Assembly: GCA_950295325.1 (NCBI GenBank)
Contig: OX485806.1
Span: 7,192,001-7,256,000, forward strand
From: Polytrichum commune
Taxonomy: Eukaryota > Streptophyta > Polytrichopsida > Polytrichales > Polytrichaceae
Reading direction: 5' to 3'
Length of the DNA: 64,000 bases
Below, one piece after another: positions 1 to 11,992 of the stretch; position 1 is the first letter of the stretch, and each line of letters opens with the position of its first letter. The position numbers and the translations under genes were made by a program. Below the pieces are notes generated by a model, which saw only the letters and a list, made by a program, of their open reading frames with translations, was not told where the DNA came from and did not search any database.

Positions 1-375
1 TACCTATTCTCTCTGAACTACATCAATAATTTATGCAATTCATCTTCCTACAACCACTGCCATGGAAAAGTGGAGATTAAATACTACGAGGTTCCTGACT
101 GGGAAAAAACTGGGCCGGCCGTGAATGCGACCACAGGAAAAGCAACAGGAGCAGAATTTCCATCTTTCGCAAGGGTCAATCATGCCAAGTTTGCTGTTAG
201 TGATGTGAGGGCACACATTGGAACCAGCAATCTTCTGTGGGACTATTTTTATGTCACAGCGGGCGTGAGCTTCGGTACTTATAACCTGAATGTCGTCTCC
301 CAGCTGCAAGCTGTATTTGATGCAGACTGGCACTCTCCTTATGCAGTTCCATTGCAAACAAGTTCTTCTGAGTAG
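1..375 (+). CDS. PLD3-like phospholipase D family protein, C-terminal exon (partial)
   Basis: The frame is open from base 1 and ends at TAG 373-375, giving 124 C-terminal residues; the rest lies left of the window. It carries one complete HKD motif (H-x-K-x4-D, HAKFAVSD, bases 181-204), then IGTSN, DYF and a terminal SQLQAVFDADWHSPYA stretch. This order (short C-terminal lobe, HKD, IGTSN, DW-SPY end) is that of the PLD3/PLD4/vaccinia-type branch, not of the C2- or PX-PH-type plant PLDs. Animal PLD3 and PLD4 are lumenal 5'-3' exonucleases or lipid-processing enzymes; the role in plants is not established. The first HKD, the N-terminal membrane anchor and the start must be outside the window. 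Family call is firm; substrate is inference. Confidence 0.85.
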   Translation, partial: YLFSLNYINNLCNSSSYNHCHGKVEIKYYEVPDWEKTGPAVNATTGKATGAEFPSFARVNHAKFAVSDVRAHIGTSNLLWDYFYVTAGVSFGTYNLNVVSQLQAVFDADWHSPYAVPLQTSSSE

Positions 376-929
376 CATTGGTACCATTTCACCACCTATT
401 GTACATACAGTTCTTAGATCTATGCCACTGGACTGTCTATTTTCAGTCATTTCCAATATCCCTTCATTTACCATTTCTGACTCTGTCAGTGTATGATGCC
501 TCAAAAAATAGCTCTCCTCTTCCAGAAAGTGGAGTAGGTATTCCTTGTCATGTTTGTAGCTGTCCAAGAAGTTTTGCCACCAATAAATGTTGGTTGCAAG
601 TATCATCAAAACACTACTAAGCACTCATGTCAAGTTCTGTGGGGCCGGGAATAAGCTGAAATTTGTTCCAGCAAAATTCACTCAGGGTTCTCTCCCACCC
701 TGATTTAATGTTGAATCCTCGAGACACAAAATCCATTTTGAAGGGCACATGTCTGCTAAGCTATGTGTGTCATCTCCCAGCTGTAACGTTCTCCAACTTC
801 TACCCATTAAATTCCATAACGGAACTTGTGTGGCATCAACAAATCTACGATGAAGCATCAGCACAAACGGATCGAAATCCGGACCTCCCTTAATTTTAGT
901 TATGGTTATCGGAAGTGCATGTTTGTTGA
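376..929 (+). other. Probable 3' UTR and downstream flank of the PLD3-like gene
   Basis: No coding potential is visible; short frames on both strands match nothing I recognise. An AATAAA occurs at 978-983, but that site lies inside a dispersed repeat, so the true poly(A) site is uncertain. Confidence 0.4.
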
Positions 930-1130
930 TTCCTGAACCCTCCCTATGTGTTGTTCTCTATTGAGTGTGGAGTAGTTAATAAAATTTGAAGATGTAATAC
1001 AATCTCTTTAAACATGTGCCTTTATGGTGTTTGTTCTTTGATTCTTACTGAACCACACACCCATCCAACATATTATATAGGTGTCTGATAAAGAAAAGTA
1101 ACCAAATAACACCCGCATACCTTGACCCAA
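930..1130 (+). repeat. Dispersed repeat family A, copy 1
   Basis: This stretch shares a run of short matches, in the same order, with 8285-8625, 13690-13945, 16345-16680, 49705-50120 and 55850-55935. The most conserved part reads like AAACACATGTCC, then CACACCTAACATACCA, then ATAGGTGTC. All copies lie in the same orientation and are old and diverged. No terminal repeats or coding capacity are visible, so the element class is unknown. Confidence 0.5.
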
Positions 1131-1908
1131 GCATGCAACCAGATGCACTGTGTTTATGTACTTGTGAAATTGGCAGTGAATAAAGTTGATTTTAGGCTCC
1201 AGGCTCGTTGCTAACAAAGAGGAGACTTCATAGTTGCCGGTGCCATTGGCTCCACTGGCCTCTGAGAGAAGCCGCCTCAGCTGTACTGTTTTTAAACTCC
1301 ATGGCGGAGGTTGGATATGGAAAGAGAACAACCTCCAACCTCTGAAAAATGTTATAATAGAAAGAAAAAAATAACCATTGTACATGAAAAGGGTCCATTC
1401 GCCCACAATGAGTCTAGAGCCCGTGCTGACCTTTCAGTAGGGCTAAGGGATATTGCCCACCTTCAGTAGGTGGACCAAGGAGAAATGAGGATCGAGATTG
1501 GGTAGGGAAGATCAGTTGTCGGTTTTCGCAAGTGTACAGTTTTGAAGGACAAGATTCACTAGGTATCTGATGGCAATTTGATGGAAGGTTTCTATGAGAG
1601 ATTTAATTATGGCGATGCGGATGTGATAGATCATGGAGATGTTCAATTGTGAGGTTATTATGAATAGCTCCTCTTGTTGACTCATGTTGTAATAACACTG
1701 GGAAGAGCTGTGATCAAGCCTGGGCTTCGTAAATGAGTGAAAAGAAAATTTCATCTGAGAAATTAAGTTGTCATACTAATTTTTTAAACTCACGGGTTGA
1801 TCGTGTGTTTTGTCTCAAGACTGGATTTCATAGATTGCAAACTGTAGGAAGGTGAAATGATGTGTTTGTAGGACTATTGGTTGGAGGAGAACTTTGACAA
1901 ATAGACAC
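1131..1908. other. No recognisable gene
   Basis: AT-rich non-coding DNA. Short minus-strand frames at 1008-1406 and 1512-1754 lack domains. The second is just downstream of the Copia fragment and may be degraded retrotransposon sequence, but I cannot show it. Confidence 0.4.
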
Positions 1909-2409
1909 CTACCGAATAAGACAATCAGGTCGACTGTGTGTGAGATGTATTAGCTTGCCCACCATAGACCTGTAGATAGTACGATCAACAAACTCCTCGT
2001 TCATATCCGTTTGCAACTTGAGTCGTTCTCGTTCTACCATCGGAGTTGACGTTGGCTGAGAGTCTTGAAGATTGAAGGTTTCGAGTGTCCGTTGAGCATA
2101 ACCCCTTTGAGTCAAGAATATTCCATGCGGAGTCTGTATAAATTCCGCTTTGAGATATAAGGTGAGATTTCCCTCCCCAAGCTCAGACATCTCAAACACA
2201 TCCTCCAGCTGAGCTCTGAACCAGTCTATCCACTGCGAGCAATTCCCAGTGAACAAAAGGTCGTCAACATAGAGAACGAGAACTAGGATTTTGTCTTCAT
2301 GAGTGATAACGTAAAGATTTTGAGTCCGCAGTTGCTTTGGTGAAGCCCTGATTTTAGAGATATGTGTCAATTTTAGCATACCATGCACGAGGCGTTGGAA
2401 TATGAGCAA
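1909..2409 (-). pseudogene. Ty1/Copia reverse-transcriptase fragment
   Basis: A 166-residue open stretch reads through the second half of a Copia reverse transcriptase. It contains LVLYVDDLLFTG (the YVDD catalytic box), then GYAQRTLETFNLQDSQPTSTPM, then YRSMVGKLIHLTHSRPD, which normally leads into the RNase H domain. Gag, protease, integrase, most of the RT fingers, RNase H and both LTRs are missing. The fragment stops abruptly at 1909. It is an isolated relic with no neighbouring element parts that I can identify. Confidence 0.85.
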
Positions 2410-3078
2410 TTTTGGTCATGAATGGAGGGACAAGCATGCCGCCATACCTCAAAATGTCTCAAAAGCCAACGGTAGCAAGAAAACTTGGAGGGACTAATGG
2501 TCACGCTCTTAGGCTTCCTCACTCACCGGCACACATGGCTAGGGTAAGTAATTGCACGCCGCCTTGTTCGTGCTTCAGTGCACGAAATGAAGGGAGTGGG
2601 TGGGGGTTTTCGGGAGCGAATTTAAAGCTCAGAGGGTCATTCAAGTCCAGATGATGATGTTTCTCCTGGATCAGATCCAGACATAATTTATGAGGTTAGC
2701 TCTGTGAAAGGCAATGCTTGAGATTGCAAGATTAGAGGAACAAAATTTGCGCACTTGAGTGATGCAAAATCTGCCTGCTACACTGCCTGTCGACCTGCCT
2801 GCTACGGCAATCAGATGTCCATACAAAGAGGCAGACAACGAGTGCACTAGTGTACCCAACCTGCATAGAAAATGTCTTTGTACCCAAGTGCCAAACCACG
2901 CTTCGAATGTGAGCCTGGATTACTATGATGTCTGTGGCGCAGGACAAGAGAAAGCAACAGCGGAGGTTTAACAAGTACCTGGCATGGCAGGGCACAGTGG
3001 AGTGTACAAGCAAAAGCAGCCTTTCCTCGGGTCACAAAACCTTTGAGGATGATGGTTTCACTCCGCCAAAGTTGTTTA
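2410..3078. other. No recognisable gene
   Basis: Overlapping short frames on both strands without domains. The last three bases (3076-3078, TTA) are the target-site duplication of the MITE that follows. Confidence 0.4.
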
Positions 3079-3747
3079 GGGCCACGTCACACACGAGCCA
3101 AGAGCCGTGACCATATAATTGTGAGAGCCCGAAAGGAAAGTGTCCAAAGGCCGTCCCAACTCACCTCCAAAATCACGTAGTGTGGTCGCGGACCCTCAAG
3201 TGTGGTGTGAAGTCATATGTGACCGGGCCCTCAACCAAATGCTATTTCAATTAATTTTTATTTATAGGGGTCCTCACACATGATGAAATAGAATAAATCA
3301 ACAGTTGTGAGCGTTTGGAGTGCCATGGTCTCCCGGTTTTGTGTTAGGTGTACCTCCAAGAGGTGGACCCTCAAGTGTGGTGTGAAGTCATATGTGACCG
3401 GGCCCTCAACCAAATGCTATTTCAATGAGTTTTTATTTATGTGGGCCCTCACACATGATGAAATAGAATAAATCAACGGTTGTGAGCGTTTGGAGTGCCA
3501 TGGTCTCTTGGTTTTGTGTTAGGTGTACCTCCAAGAGGTGGTTTTTGAAAATAGTCCAAGTGACCATGAAACCATTCGATGCCATGAAAGAATCCATGTA
3601 GACTTTACATCCATCTTGCATTCACATGCCCTGTTGGTTCCTCAAGCATAGTGTGAAGTGAACTTGGACCAGCTCCGCCTTTTCCACCAATGAGAGTGCT
3701 TGAAGTGCAATGGTCACAGGCTCTCAATGTCGTGTGTGAAATGGCCC
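3079..3747 (+). mobile_element. Harbinger/Tourist-like MITE, family H1, copy 1
   Basis: The element begins GGGCCACGTCACACACGA and ends with the inverse TCGTGTGTGAAATGGCCC, flanked by TTA at 3076-3078 and 3748-3750. A 3-bp TTA duplication plus GGG-starting inverted ends is the signature of PIF/Harbinger transposons. It has no transposase. A second, inverted copy lies at 46199-46703, with clear interior similarity (for example the stretch around CCGTGACCAT and GTGTCCAAAGGCCGTCCCAA). This copy is longer because of an internal tandem duplication. Confidence 0.8.
3191..3540 (+). repeat. 175-bp tandem duplication inside MITE H1
   Basis: Two adjacent units, 3191-3365 and 3366-3540, both start GACCCTCAAGTGTGGTGTGA and both end in CCTCCAAGAGGTG. 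They differ at only a handful of positions, so the duplication is younger than the insertion. The copy at 46 kb has a single unit. Confidence 0.85.
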
Positions 3748-3750
3748 TTA

Positions 3751-6049
3751 AACCACCTAAAGGCCAAGTCGGAATTTTTTTCATTATGGGCAACCACATC
3801 TGCCCGTTCATATTGGTGTTCATGTTTACATTATGTTTGCGTTCTGAATTACGACATGTGGACAATTGGATTGTAATATGAACAATCATGCCTTTATCAA
3901 CATGTCATCCGTACAATAAATCCATTCTAGGTGCAAGAGGGGGGACTTTTCCAAAATTACTAAGAATCCCAAAATTGTCAAAATCCATGAGGTTGTTGCT
4001 TTAAAGAACACTTATCCTCTTATCATTTAAGAAGAAAGAGAGCCTTCAACTTGACAATCAGTAAAATGTTCATATGAGCTCCAAATATTATGAGTAATTG
4101 ACTACAACCACGCTTTGAATTTGCCAATCATGTCATATTTGATTGCATGTTAAACACCATGGGGAAAAGTGGGTTAATTGGTAAAAGCAACCATCTAAGA
4201 TATGTCTACCATATGTATAGTGGGAATTTATGGTTGTAGACCCCATAACTTAAACCACTTAAATATTTCACTCTTTTTTTCCTACAGAGGCCACGGGTCC
4301 TTCTTTTCCCAAAAAAACCCCACATCATGGCCTCATTGTACAGCCAAGGTGGCACCTCTCTTGAAACATACATTCCATTGAGTTCCAAAATTAAATCATG
4401 AAAGTTTTGTGTGATTTCACTTTGGATCATGGTAACGATCTTCTAAGGTGTGGTTGAAGCTCAAATATAAGAGGTCACCAAGGCTTGAGGGCAAAGGCAA
4501 GCTTGTTTGCAAGTGGTCATTCCTCGTCATAATATTTGTCTATATTTAGTATTATGGGAAACACCTAAAATCAAACATGCCCAAACATGGCACTCAAGCT
4601 CAATATGTGAGATACCTACCACCCAATCAATGAACTTTGACCCCTCTAGACAAATTTGAAAATTCAAATACTCACATATGTTCTAAACATGATTATATGT
4701 AGATCCCCTTAAACAAGAGCAATTTACAGCATGTCATCCAAAATTAACAAAAACCTATTTTTTGCTAGTTGCCAATACATGAATATTTATCCTCTACAAT
4801 TGTTGAATCTTCTTCGAGTTGATCAAAATTTTGTTTTTTCTTTTCTTTTCATAGATGTGTAGTGAACTTAGCTACAATGTCTGAGCAACCAATCCAAATA
4901 TATACTATTGACAATGGGTAGTAAAGCCTTTAATGTCAATGATGATCTAAAACTTCTTTCCCATGAGAATAATGGTTGACTCAATTCCCTCCACTTAGAT
5001 GTTGATATTAGGAACCTCAAATCCTCTGTAACAGGTTAGGGATATTGAGGCCTCACAATTGCTAGTGCCCTGCAACCACAAATGAAAGGTCATCTAGACT
5101 ATGGGTAGTGTGGTTGTGTTTATGCTTGTGGTTACTTGCTTTGGTTCTATTTCCATCGAAAATGCATAATAAAGGCTAACCACAACCAGGACTACCTTTA
5201 CTCTATCCACCCACTATTCCGCGTGGTTAACCACCTTTGAAGTGGTTATTCATGTTGATATGGTATCCCTAGAGTCCCTTAAGTTGGCTAAGGTCAGGGT
5301 ACAAAATTGAGGATGCTACCATCTTAACACTACAATCCAGGGCCAACAAGCATAAATTCACTTTAATCTCTTCTTGACTTCAAAAGTAAAACCAATGATA
5401 GATTGCAATTTAGAAGACCAACCCCACCATCAACCACAACCACCTGGTTTGCTTGAAACAAGTGTGAATCTCAAGAATAGAATAGAATAAAATAAATCAT
5501 AGTTGTGGTTGATTACTATAGTTACCCATAACCACCTTAGTAAGACAACGGGTGTCATTTGATTACTTTTCTTTATCGAACACCTACATTCAATTGGTGT
5601 GTGCTTCAATGCGAGTCAAGAACAAACACCGTAAAAAGACACATGTTAAAAAAAAAATTTAAAAAAAGTACGACATCTTTGAATCTAATCTACTACTCCA
5701 CACTCAACATTGAACACAACAGTGAACATGACCTATGCATTCACTTAAGGAATCAACAATTCACGCTCTTTCAATAACCATAACTAAATCAAAGGGGGTC
5801 CGATTTTTACTAATTCTTTATTGTGGATTTCTCAATACAACACAAGTTTTGTCGTATGAATACCACGACCAATATAAGATGAAACCCCATAGAAAAACAA
5901 ACCAAATGACACCTTTAGTGTGAACAACTTGAGTCCGCCAAACAAAGAGACAAAGCTTTTCACGGCCACCTCCATTGCATAGGGATTCCGAGTGACACCT
6001 GGCATGTTAGTATTGGTCCAGCTGTCCCCCGGCCTTCGAGAAAACTGTC
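3751..6049. other. AT-rich intergenic DNA, no gene seen
   Basis: Reading all frames gives only short, compositionally biased stretches with no domain or splice-linked series. I see no terminal repeats or target duplications here. Confidence 0.4.
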
Positions 6050-6222
6050 TCCTCAATAAGTGCATTAATCATGCGCCCGAGGCCTCTAAGTTAATTGCAG
6101 GCATTGTTTCAAGCACTCACGGTATAAGTAGCCTACTTTTGCATGATTGAACAAAAATAACCGTTACAACACTCTTTATGGTATTTAACTTACCTTAATC
6201 GTGTTGTCATTGGCCCACTCTA

Positions 6223-6438
6223 CACCATTTATGGTATTTAGTGTCACTTACTATTTGGAGTTACGCATTGTCATAACATTTAATTGCTAATATAATTATT
6301 ACCAAGTAAATATGCTAATGTTATTTAGTGTCCAAACAACCAGTTTGACCTTTGGTGGTTAAAAATGAGATGAACAGTACAAAATTATAGCATAACATAA
6401 TTTCAAACAGTAAGTGGCACTAAATACCATAAATTGTG
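6223..6438 (+). mobile_element. MITE family S1, copy 1 (TA target site)
   Basis: A 216-bp element with about 40-bp inverted ends (left CACCATTTATGGTATTTAGT; right is its near-perfect inverse), flanked by TA at 6221-6222 and 6439-6440. A TA duplication suggests a Tc1/mariner (Stowaway-like) origin. A related copy lies at about 13083-13310 with the same interior landmarks (CTATTTGGAGTTACGC; GTTTGACCTTTG). Confidence 0.7.
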
Positions 6439-6735
6439 TAGTATCATGTCAGGAATATGGGGTGTCTTCGTAAATCCATCCGTTGCGGAGGTGAAAACAC
6501 ATAGACTTATATTAGAGTCTATTAATGATTGTTTTAAGGTGATCTGACTTTGGTAATAACATCATGGACCTCGAGTTAGTCTAGTGGAGTCTAGTTTAAA
6601 TGAATCGGCCATCAACCTTATATCATAGGGGACTTGGTTTTACTAGAGCCCGTTCATCCACGATGGATGAGTTTACATAGAGTCCACGAATCCCAAGCCC
6701 TACTATAGTGTCGCTTTGCCTTATTATAGAAGCTA

Positions 6736-7084
6736 CACTAATTAGTCCTATTAGTGTAGGTGATAAATTGGCATGGAAATAGTTAGTGTGGACGGCAACG
6801 CTAATTTCTAGTCAAGGTGGAATGAACTTGGGTCCAAGACCCTGGGTCATCCCCTAAGTTTTCATAAAGACTTCCGACCAACACATTGAAAAGTAGGACA
6901 AAAGTAACACAACAAAAAAAATCACTCACATACATTTTCTAGGAAAACAATTATTGTGGCCCACACTAATTTTCTACTAGAAATTTAGCATGGGTTGAAA
7001 ATCAAATGTGACCCTCACTAATTCTCATATTGAGAATTAGCGTGGGCAAATGATCGTGGCCCATGGTAATAGGACTATTTAGTG
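6736..7084 (+). mobile_element. MITE family S2, copy 1 (CACTAA ends, TA target site)
   Basis: A 349-bp element starting CACTAATTAGTCCTATTAGT and ending in the inverse TAGGACTATTTAGTG, flanked by TA (6734-6735 and 7085-7086). It is non-coding. An inverted relative lies at 21096-21416. The ends resemble CACTA transposons by letter, but the TA duplication argues for Tc1/mariner. Confidence 0.7.
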
Positions 7085-7577
7085 TAGTTAAGCATAGGTT
7101 TCACTTGGTAGTAATTCTCAAGATGTTTCCAATAACGTAAGCATCGCAACAAAGACATAAGTAGAAGTGGACCCTAAAATGAGCTTAGAAATTGTATCAA
7201 ACTCGGTTGTATTGTTGAGGCTAGTTGCAAGGATTGTTCAGGCACTATTGCGTAGTATGTTTTGTATCCTTGAAATCAAAACAATGCTACATTGTTTATG
7301 ATGTCCTTGGCCCACTACCAATGTAACATGTCACTTGCCCTATTTTGAAACTTACATATAGGTTTCACTAATCCTCACGATGTTTTCAACAAGCGTTACA
7401 AGAAATATAAAAGTAAAAGCGGATTTTAAACGAGGTTAATAGATTGCATAGGACTCGGTTGTATTATTGAGGCTAATTGCAGAGATTGTTAAGGCACACA
7501 ATGTGTAGTACTTTTGCATGGTTGAAATAAGACTATGATATTTAACTTAGTGTCATTAGCCCAACATCTATTGCATA

Positions 7578-7715
7578 ACATCAGTCAACGTTATGTATTT
7601 GTTATATATGAGCCCTAGGAGAATGACCATGGGATGATGGGAGCTCAGTTTGAATATGAGTCATCCCATGGTTATATTCCTAGAGCCCATGGAATGGAAG
7701 CACAACGTTGAGTAA
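7578..7715. repeat. Small foldback inserted in a tandem unit
   Basis: An inner stem pairs CTAGGAGAATGACCATGGGA with its inverse near 7660-7685. An outer short stem pairs GTCAACGTT (near 7585) with AACGTTGAG (near 7705). It interrupts one unit of the surrounding array. Confidence 0.5.
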
Positions 7716-8284
7716 TGTTATGTATAGTGTTACTTACGTGTAGTTTTCACTCATTCTCAAGATATTTTTAGTAAGCGTCACAACAAAGATAAAAGTGGAC
7801 GTGGACTTCAAATGAGTTCAGACATTGTATCCGACTCGGTTGTATCATTGAGTCTAATGCTTAGGATTGTTCAATCACTAAATGTGTAGTACTTTTGTGT
7901 GATTGAAATAAACACAAATGGTACATTGTTTAGGATGTTTAATTTAGTGTCGTTGGCCGACTAGTGTCACTTAGCTTACATGGAAATTTTACGTTTAGGT
8001 TCCAATGATTGCCAAGACGGGGCCAAGATGTTTCTTGTAAGTGTCTCAACAAAAATATAAAGCATAATCGAACTATAAACAAGTTTAGAATTATAGTGGA
8101 TTTGATTGTATTGAAAAATATGAGGAAAGTGGTTACAACCTCTGTTTTGGATTTGCTAACCATCTTGCACATGTGTTTACATCCTGGGAGAAGTGGGTGC
8201 AAAGGTTAATGTGTCCACTTCAGACGTGCTGAAGGTAAACATGTCTTGAATGGATGTTGTTTTCAACTAGTCCACTTCTCCTAG

Positions 8285-8625
8285 GTTATGAAATACGCAA
8301 TTAGTACAGGATGGTTAGCATATCCATATCAAGGTTGTAGCCACTTTTTGGAACTCACATGAACATCTTATTGATTATTAGAGTGAAGAATCTTCTCATG
8401 CTGATGGAGTGACCGTACATGTCTCCCAAATTATATTCAATATAAAATTTAGAATGGTTATAGTATATGGAACACGCAATCCAATCTCTTTTAAACACAT
8501 GTCTTTCTAGTATCCGATCTTGGAGCAACACCCAAAAACATACCATTTAAATATAGGTGTATGATTAAGAGAAGTAAGCCAATTATGGACACCTACATTA
8601 CGTTAGTAGGTAGGCTACTTGTGTA
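8285..8625 (+). repeat. Dispersed repeat family A, copy 2
   Basis: Best aligned with the copy at 16345-16680: both read GTGAAGA-TCTTCTCATGCT, then a segment around TACATGTCTCCCAA, then AACACATGTC and a closing ATAGGTGT segment. Same orientation as the other copies. Confidence 0.55.
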
Positions 8626-11600
8626 CAAACACAAACGCCAAATAAAGTAAGTTCACGAATTGAGTCTCCACTCCTTGTTCTTGTTGCATTATGAGTCGGC
8701 CAAGTCTCAAGCTTACGAAGGACAAATGGAACAAGGAGGACAATGATGGTGGATGCATGCATGGTGTTTGGAGCCAAATAATGAAACCAATGAAGCATAT
8801 ACTTATATTGTAGGCGAATGCCCGTGCCTTAGCCGCCACTAGAGTGTATGGTTCACACTAGAACACTATCATAAGTGTAAGTAAAGGTTGAAATGTACGG
8901 GCTACTAGGTGTAATGGTTTATGGAATAACGAAAAAACAAGTGTTATTTATACATGTAATTGTGTCCATGGCGGGGAATGCTATCATATGAGTGGTGAGC
9001 AATGAGCAGTAACATATGAGCGGTGACATAAAAAAAATCAAATGATAGTAGGGTCACATGCTTCCTATAATCATGGATTATTTGTCATGAAACGATGGAC
9101 CATGTACACGGGTATGGATTGTTTAAAGTGGTTACTCCATTCGCCATTAAAATTCATATGCATTTTAGTTTGTATTGTCGTGATCAATAGGGTGTTATAC
9201 AATGAGATTAAACAACACTTCACAACACATTTAAACGATGGTAGGGGAAGTTGATATTTACACACAAAAGCAAGATTACTTATTGTGGTTTATCCAAAGC
9301 AAAGTCATAACATGAAATCAAATGCACACAAATCCACTCATAATTTCTAAGACTAAATACGATGCTATGTGTTCTAACTATCCTCTTCATTAGCCTTTTC
9401 TACTTCATCATTTGCATATGCCAACCAAACCAACTGCCGAGGTCTTCAACGAGTGACCGGTGTCAAGGTAGCTAGCATAACATGCACCACATCCTTTGTA
9501 TGTGGAGAAAGCAACATCAAGTTGGAAGATGATTATAGTTGGCTCATGATTTTGTTCACACGAAATAGGAATATACACTAAGTCTCGAAACAAAGTCAAT
9601 CAATATTACAACAAATATTCAGAAGCCATATCTAGAAGAGATTGATGTTTTTGCAAAACCGTAAATTGGGTTAGATGTGCAACCAAGCTTGCTATCATTT
9701 TCCAAAATTTAGCTTGATTACTATAGGAACGAGAGAGAAATTGGATTTCAAATGAACTTAGGTCTCTTGACTTAGTTTTGCAACTATTTTCATCGCTTAT
9801 CTTTAATTGCAAGAATAAGCTCACAATGCCACCTAGGATTCTTCCTCTCATTTCTAGTTAGTAGTGTTGTCTCTTAGGACATTCTCTCTTATACTTGTGA
9901 AGGTTTTCTTTGCCCATGAAAGCATTACTACAAGAAAATAGGTTGAATGCTATAACCATGTTGCAACATGCGTTTAACACACCATGAAATGTTGAATTGT
10001 TGGGTATCTCTTAATCTATATGCTCTAGGATTTGTAGAGAGTGTGTTCCTCATGTGGACCCTTCGAGAGAGGGTGCCCAAGAAAAGTCCTCCTTTCTTGA
10101 CAATGAGTGTATGTAAGAGCCATCACACTTGGTGGACTAGATAATATTGTACAGGTGATGAAAGCTCTCAATGGGCACTTGAGTGTGGCAGTGAGCACCA
10201 ACACATCGAAGCATGCACTTCATGAAGTGGGTCTTGAGTCATTAGAGAAGCAAAACAAGTTGTTGCTTAGAGCTAATATGTGCGTTGCAGGCTGGAAATT
10301 GCTCGACATCAACAAGATTGGACTAACCATGATTGGTATAGGGTGATAATTAGTGATGAGGCCAAAATCAATCGATTTCAGTCTGATGGTCGTGCTTGGT
10401 GTATGTGGATCACATGTTGAATATGGACCTTGTCCATGACTCGTGGCTTGTAAATACTTGGTCATGATGCATGGATATGGACCTTGGTATGGTGGTCCAC
10501 CTATTGAGTCATGCAATTTGTTTAGTTCATTTAATAATATGAACCTACCGTTGGAATAGCTCAACAAGGAGATGGGCATGGACTCAACTATAATTTCGTG
10601 ACATGTATTCTCTTGGAAATTTCTCTCCAATTAGTTGGAATTTAGGATCCTTGAAGGGTGGATTTCCATCCCCCATGGCATCGGTCAAGATATGTGATTC
10701 TTGTATGTAGAAATTGAGTTGTATGTAAGCATGCTTGAGGACGTTTAGTAAATTGCCAAGTGTACATATCAATCATTGAAAATGGTAAATGCATATGTTG
10801 CTATAACAATAAGTGAAATTTGTCATGGCGAATGCATGATAATATAAGTATTTATCTGGGTACAACATTAAGCAAAGTATGAGCATGTGGGCCAAATGAT
10901 GAGTATGAATAACATTTTTTTATTCAAAGGGAAAAAATAACAAGATCATGGGGCCATTACTTAAACAAAGTCAAATATAAACCAAATTCAAATACAACTC
11001 AAATGTGTACAATCAATAATACTTGAGTGGTTGGTTGGCACTCATATACTCCTAAGTAATGTCCCAACAAAACAATAGTAGTGTTGGACATTGATGTATA
11101 TAAAGTCCCAATGTGAAAGGATTGTTGGATATTGATGACAATTATGTTCGATTGACACTAGTTTGTTGGATACTTTTGCTCAAATTTGACCCAAATTTGG
11201 GCTTTGTTGAAGTTGACATTGTAATGTGTTCCCTCATTGCAACAATTGTGATAAATTGATTCCTCTTCAAGGCATTTTTTATTTATTTTCAATCCTCTTA
11301 TCCATATAGAAGGTAGACTATGACATATATTTCTGAAGGAATAAAGGCTTTCTATGGGTAAATGTCACTTCTCATCAAACAAAGATTATACCTCAATTAA
11401 TGAGATACGTATGGAATAGGCTTCGTTTAACCAAGGCTTGTTTTTCTTCCCTATTAAATTGCTTTGCAACCAAAGTGGAAGTGAAGAATATATTTTTTTG
11501 TCCGCAACAAAACAAACAAAAAAGAACAAAGAACAAATGTGGTACCAAGCATGCATATGTAGTGGTGTTATTCAACAAAATGTGAATGTGACAAACAATC

Positions 11601-11961
11601 AAAACAAGCTCAAGGTCCATGTCCATATGTCATGGACAAGGTCTACGCTAACCTCCGTGGCCCATGTGCATGGCAAAGGTCACTTTTGTTCAACCTCCAT
11701 GGCCGGACACTTTGCTCAACCTCCGTGGCCCATGCAAAAGAGACCACCTCCAACACAAGGCAATAACATTGTACCCATACCTTCAAGTTTTGTATTCTAC
11801 TATTTATTTATCCAAAAACTAGCCTTCAATAGAAGAAGATTTTATTGAAGTTTTACAAATGTTTTTTCTTCTATATTTTGTATATGTCATAGTCCTTACC
11901 GTTCTTAGCCGCCAGCAAAGTCGCCTAGATAGGACGGTAGTCTAGCTTTGTAAACCTGGAA

Positions 11962-11964
<3 letters not shown>

Positions 11965-11992
<28 letters not shown>
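11965..11992 (+). repeat. (CT)n microsatellite
   Basis: Fourteen uninterrupted CT dinucleotides in non-coding DNA. Confidence 0.95.

Larger units (their letters stand above)
6050..8130 (+). repeat. Diverged long-period tandem array, interrupted by MITEs
   Basis: A unit of roughly 260-380 bp recurs from about 6060, 7095, 7360, 7740 and 7990. Each copy runs through the same landmarks: TTTCACT...CTCAAGATG, then AACAAAGATAAAAG, then ACTCGGTTGTATT.TTGAGGCTA, then GTAGTACTTTTGCATG.TTGAAAT, then TTAGTGTC.TTGGCC. Units are strongly diverged. The first is separated from the others by two MITE insertions (6223-6438 and 6736-7084). No coding frame persists across units. Confidence 0.6.

Noticed and set aside
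1512-1754. Possible Copia RNase H or C-terminal remnant
   Set aside because: No RNase H motif or Copia end motif could be read in any frame.
11438-11848. Plus-strand 136-residue frame
   Set aside because: Crosses low-complexity DNA with no codon or domain signal.
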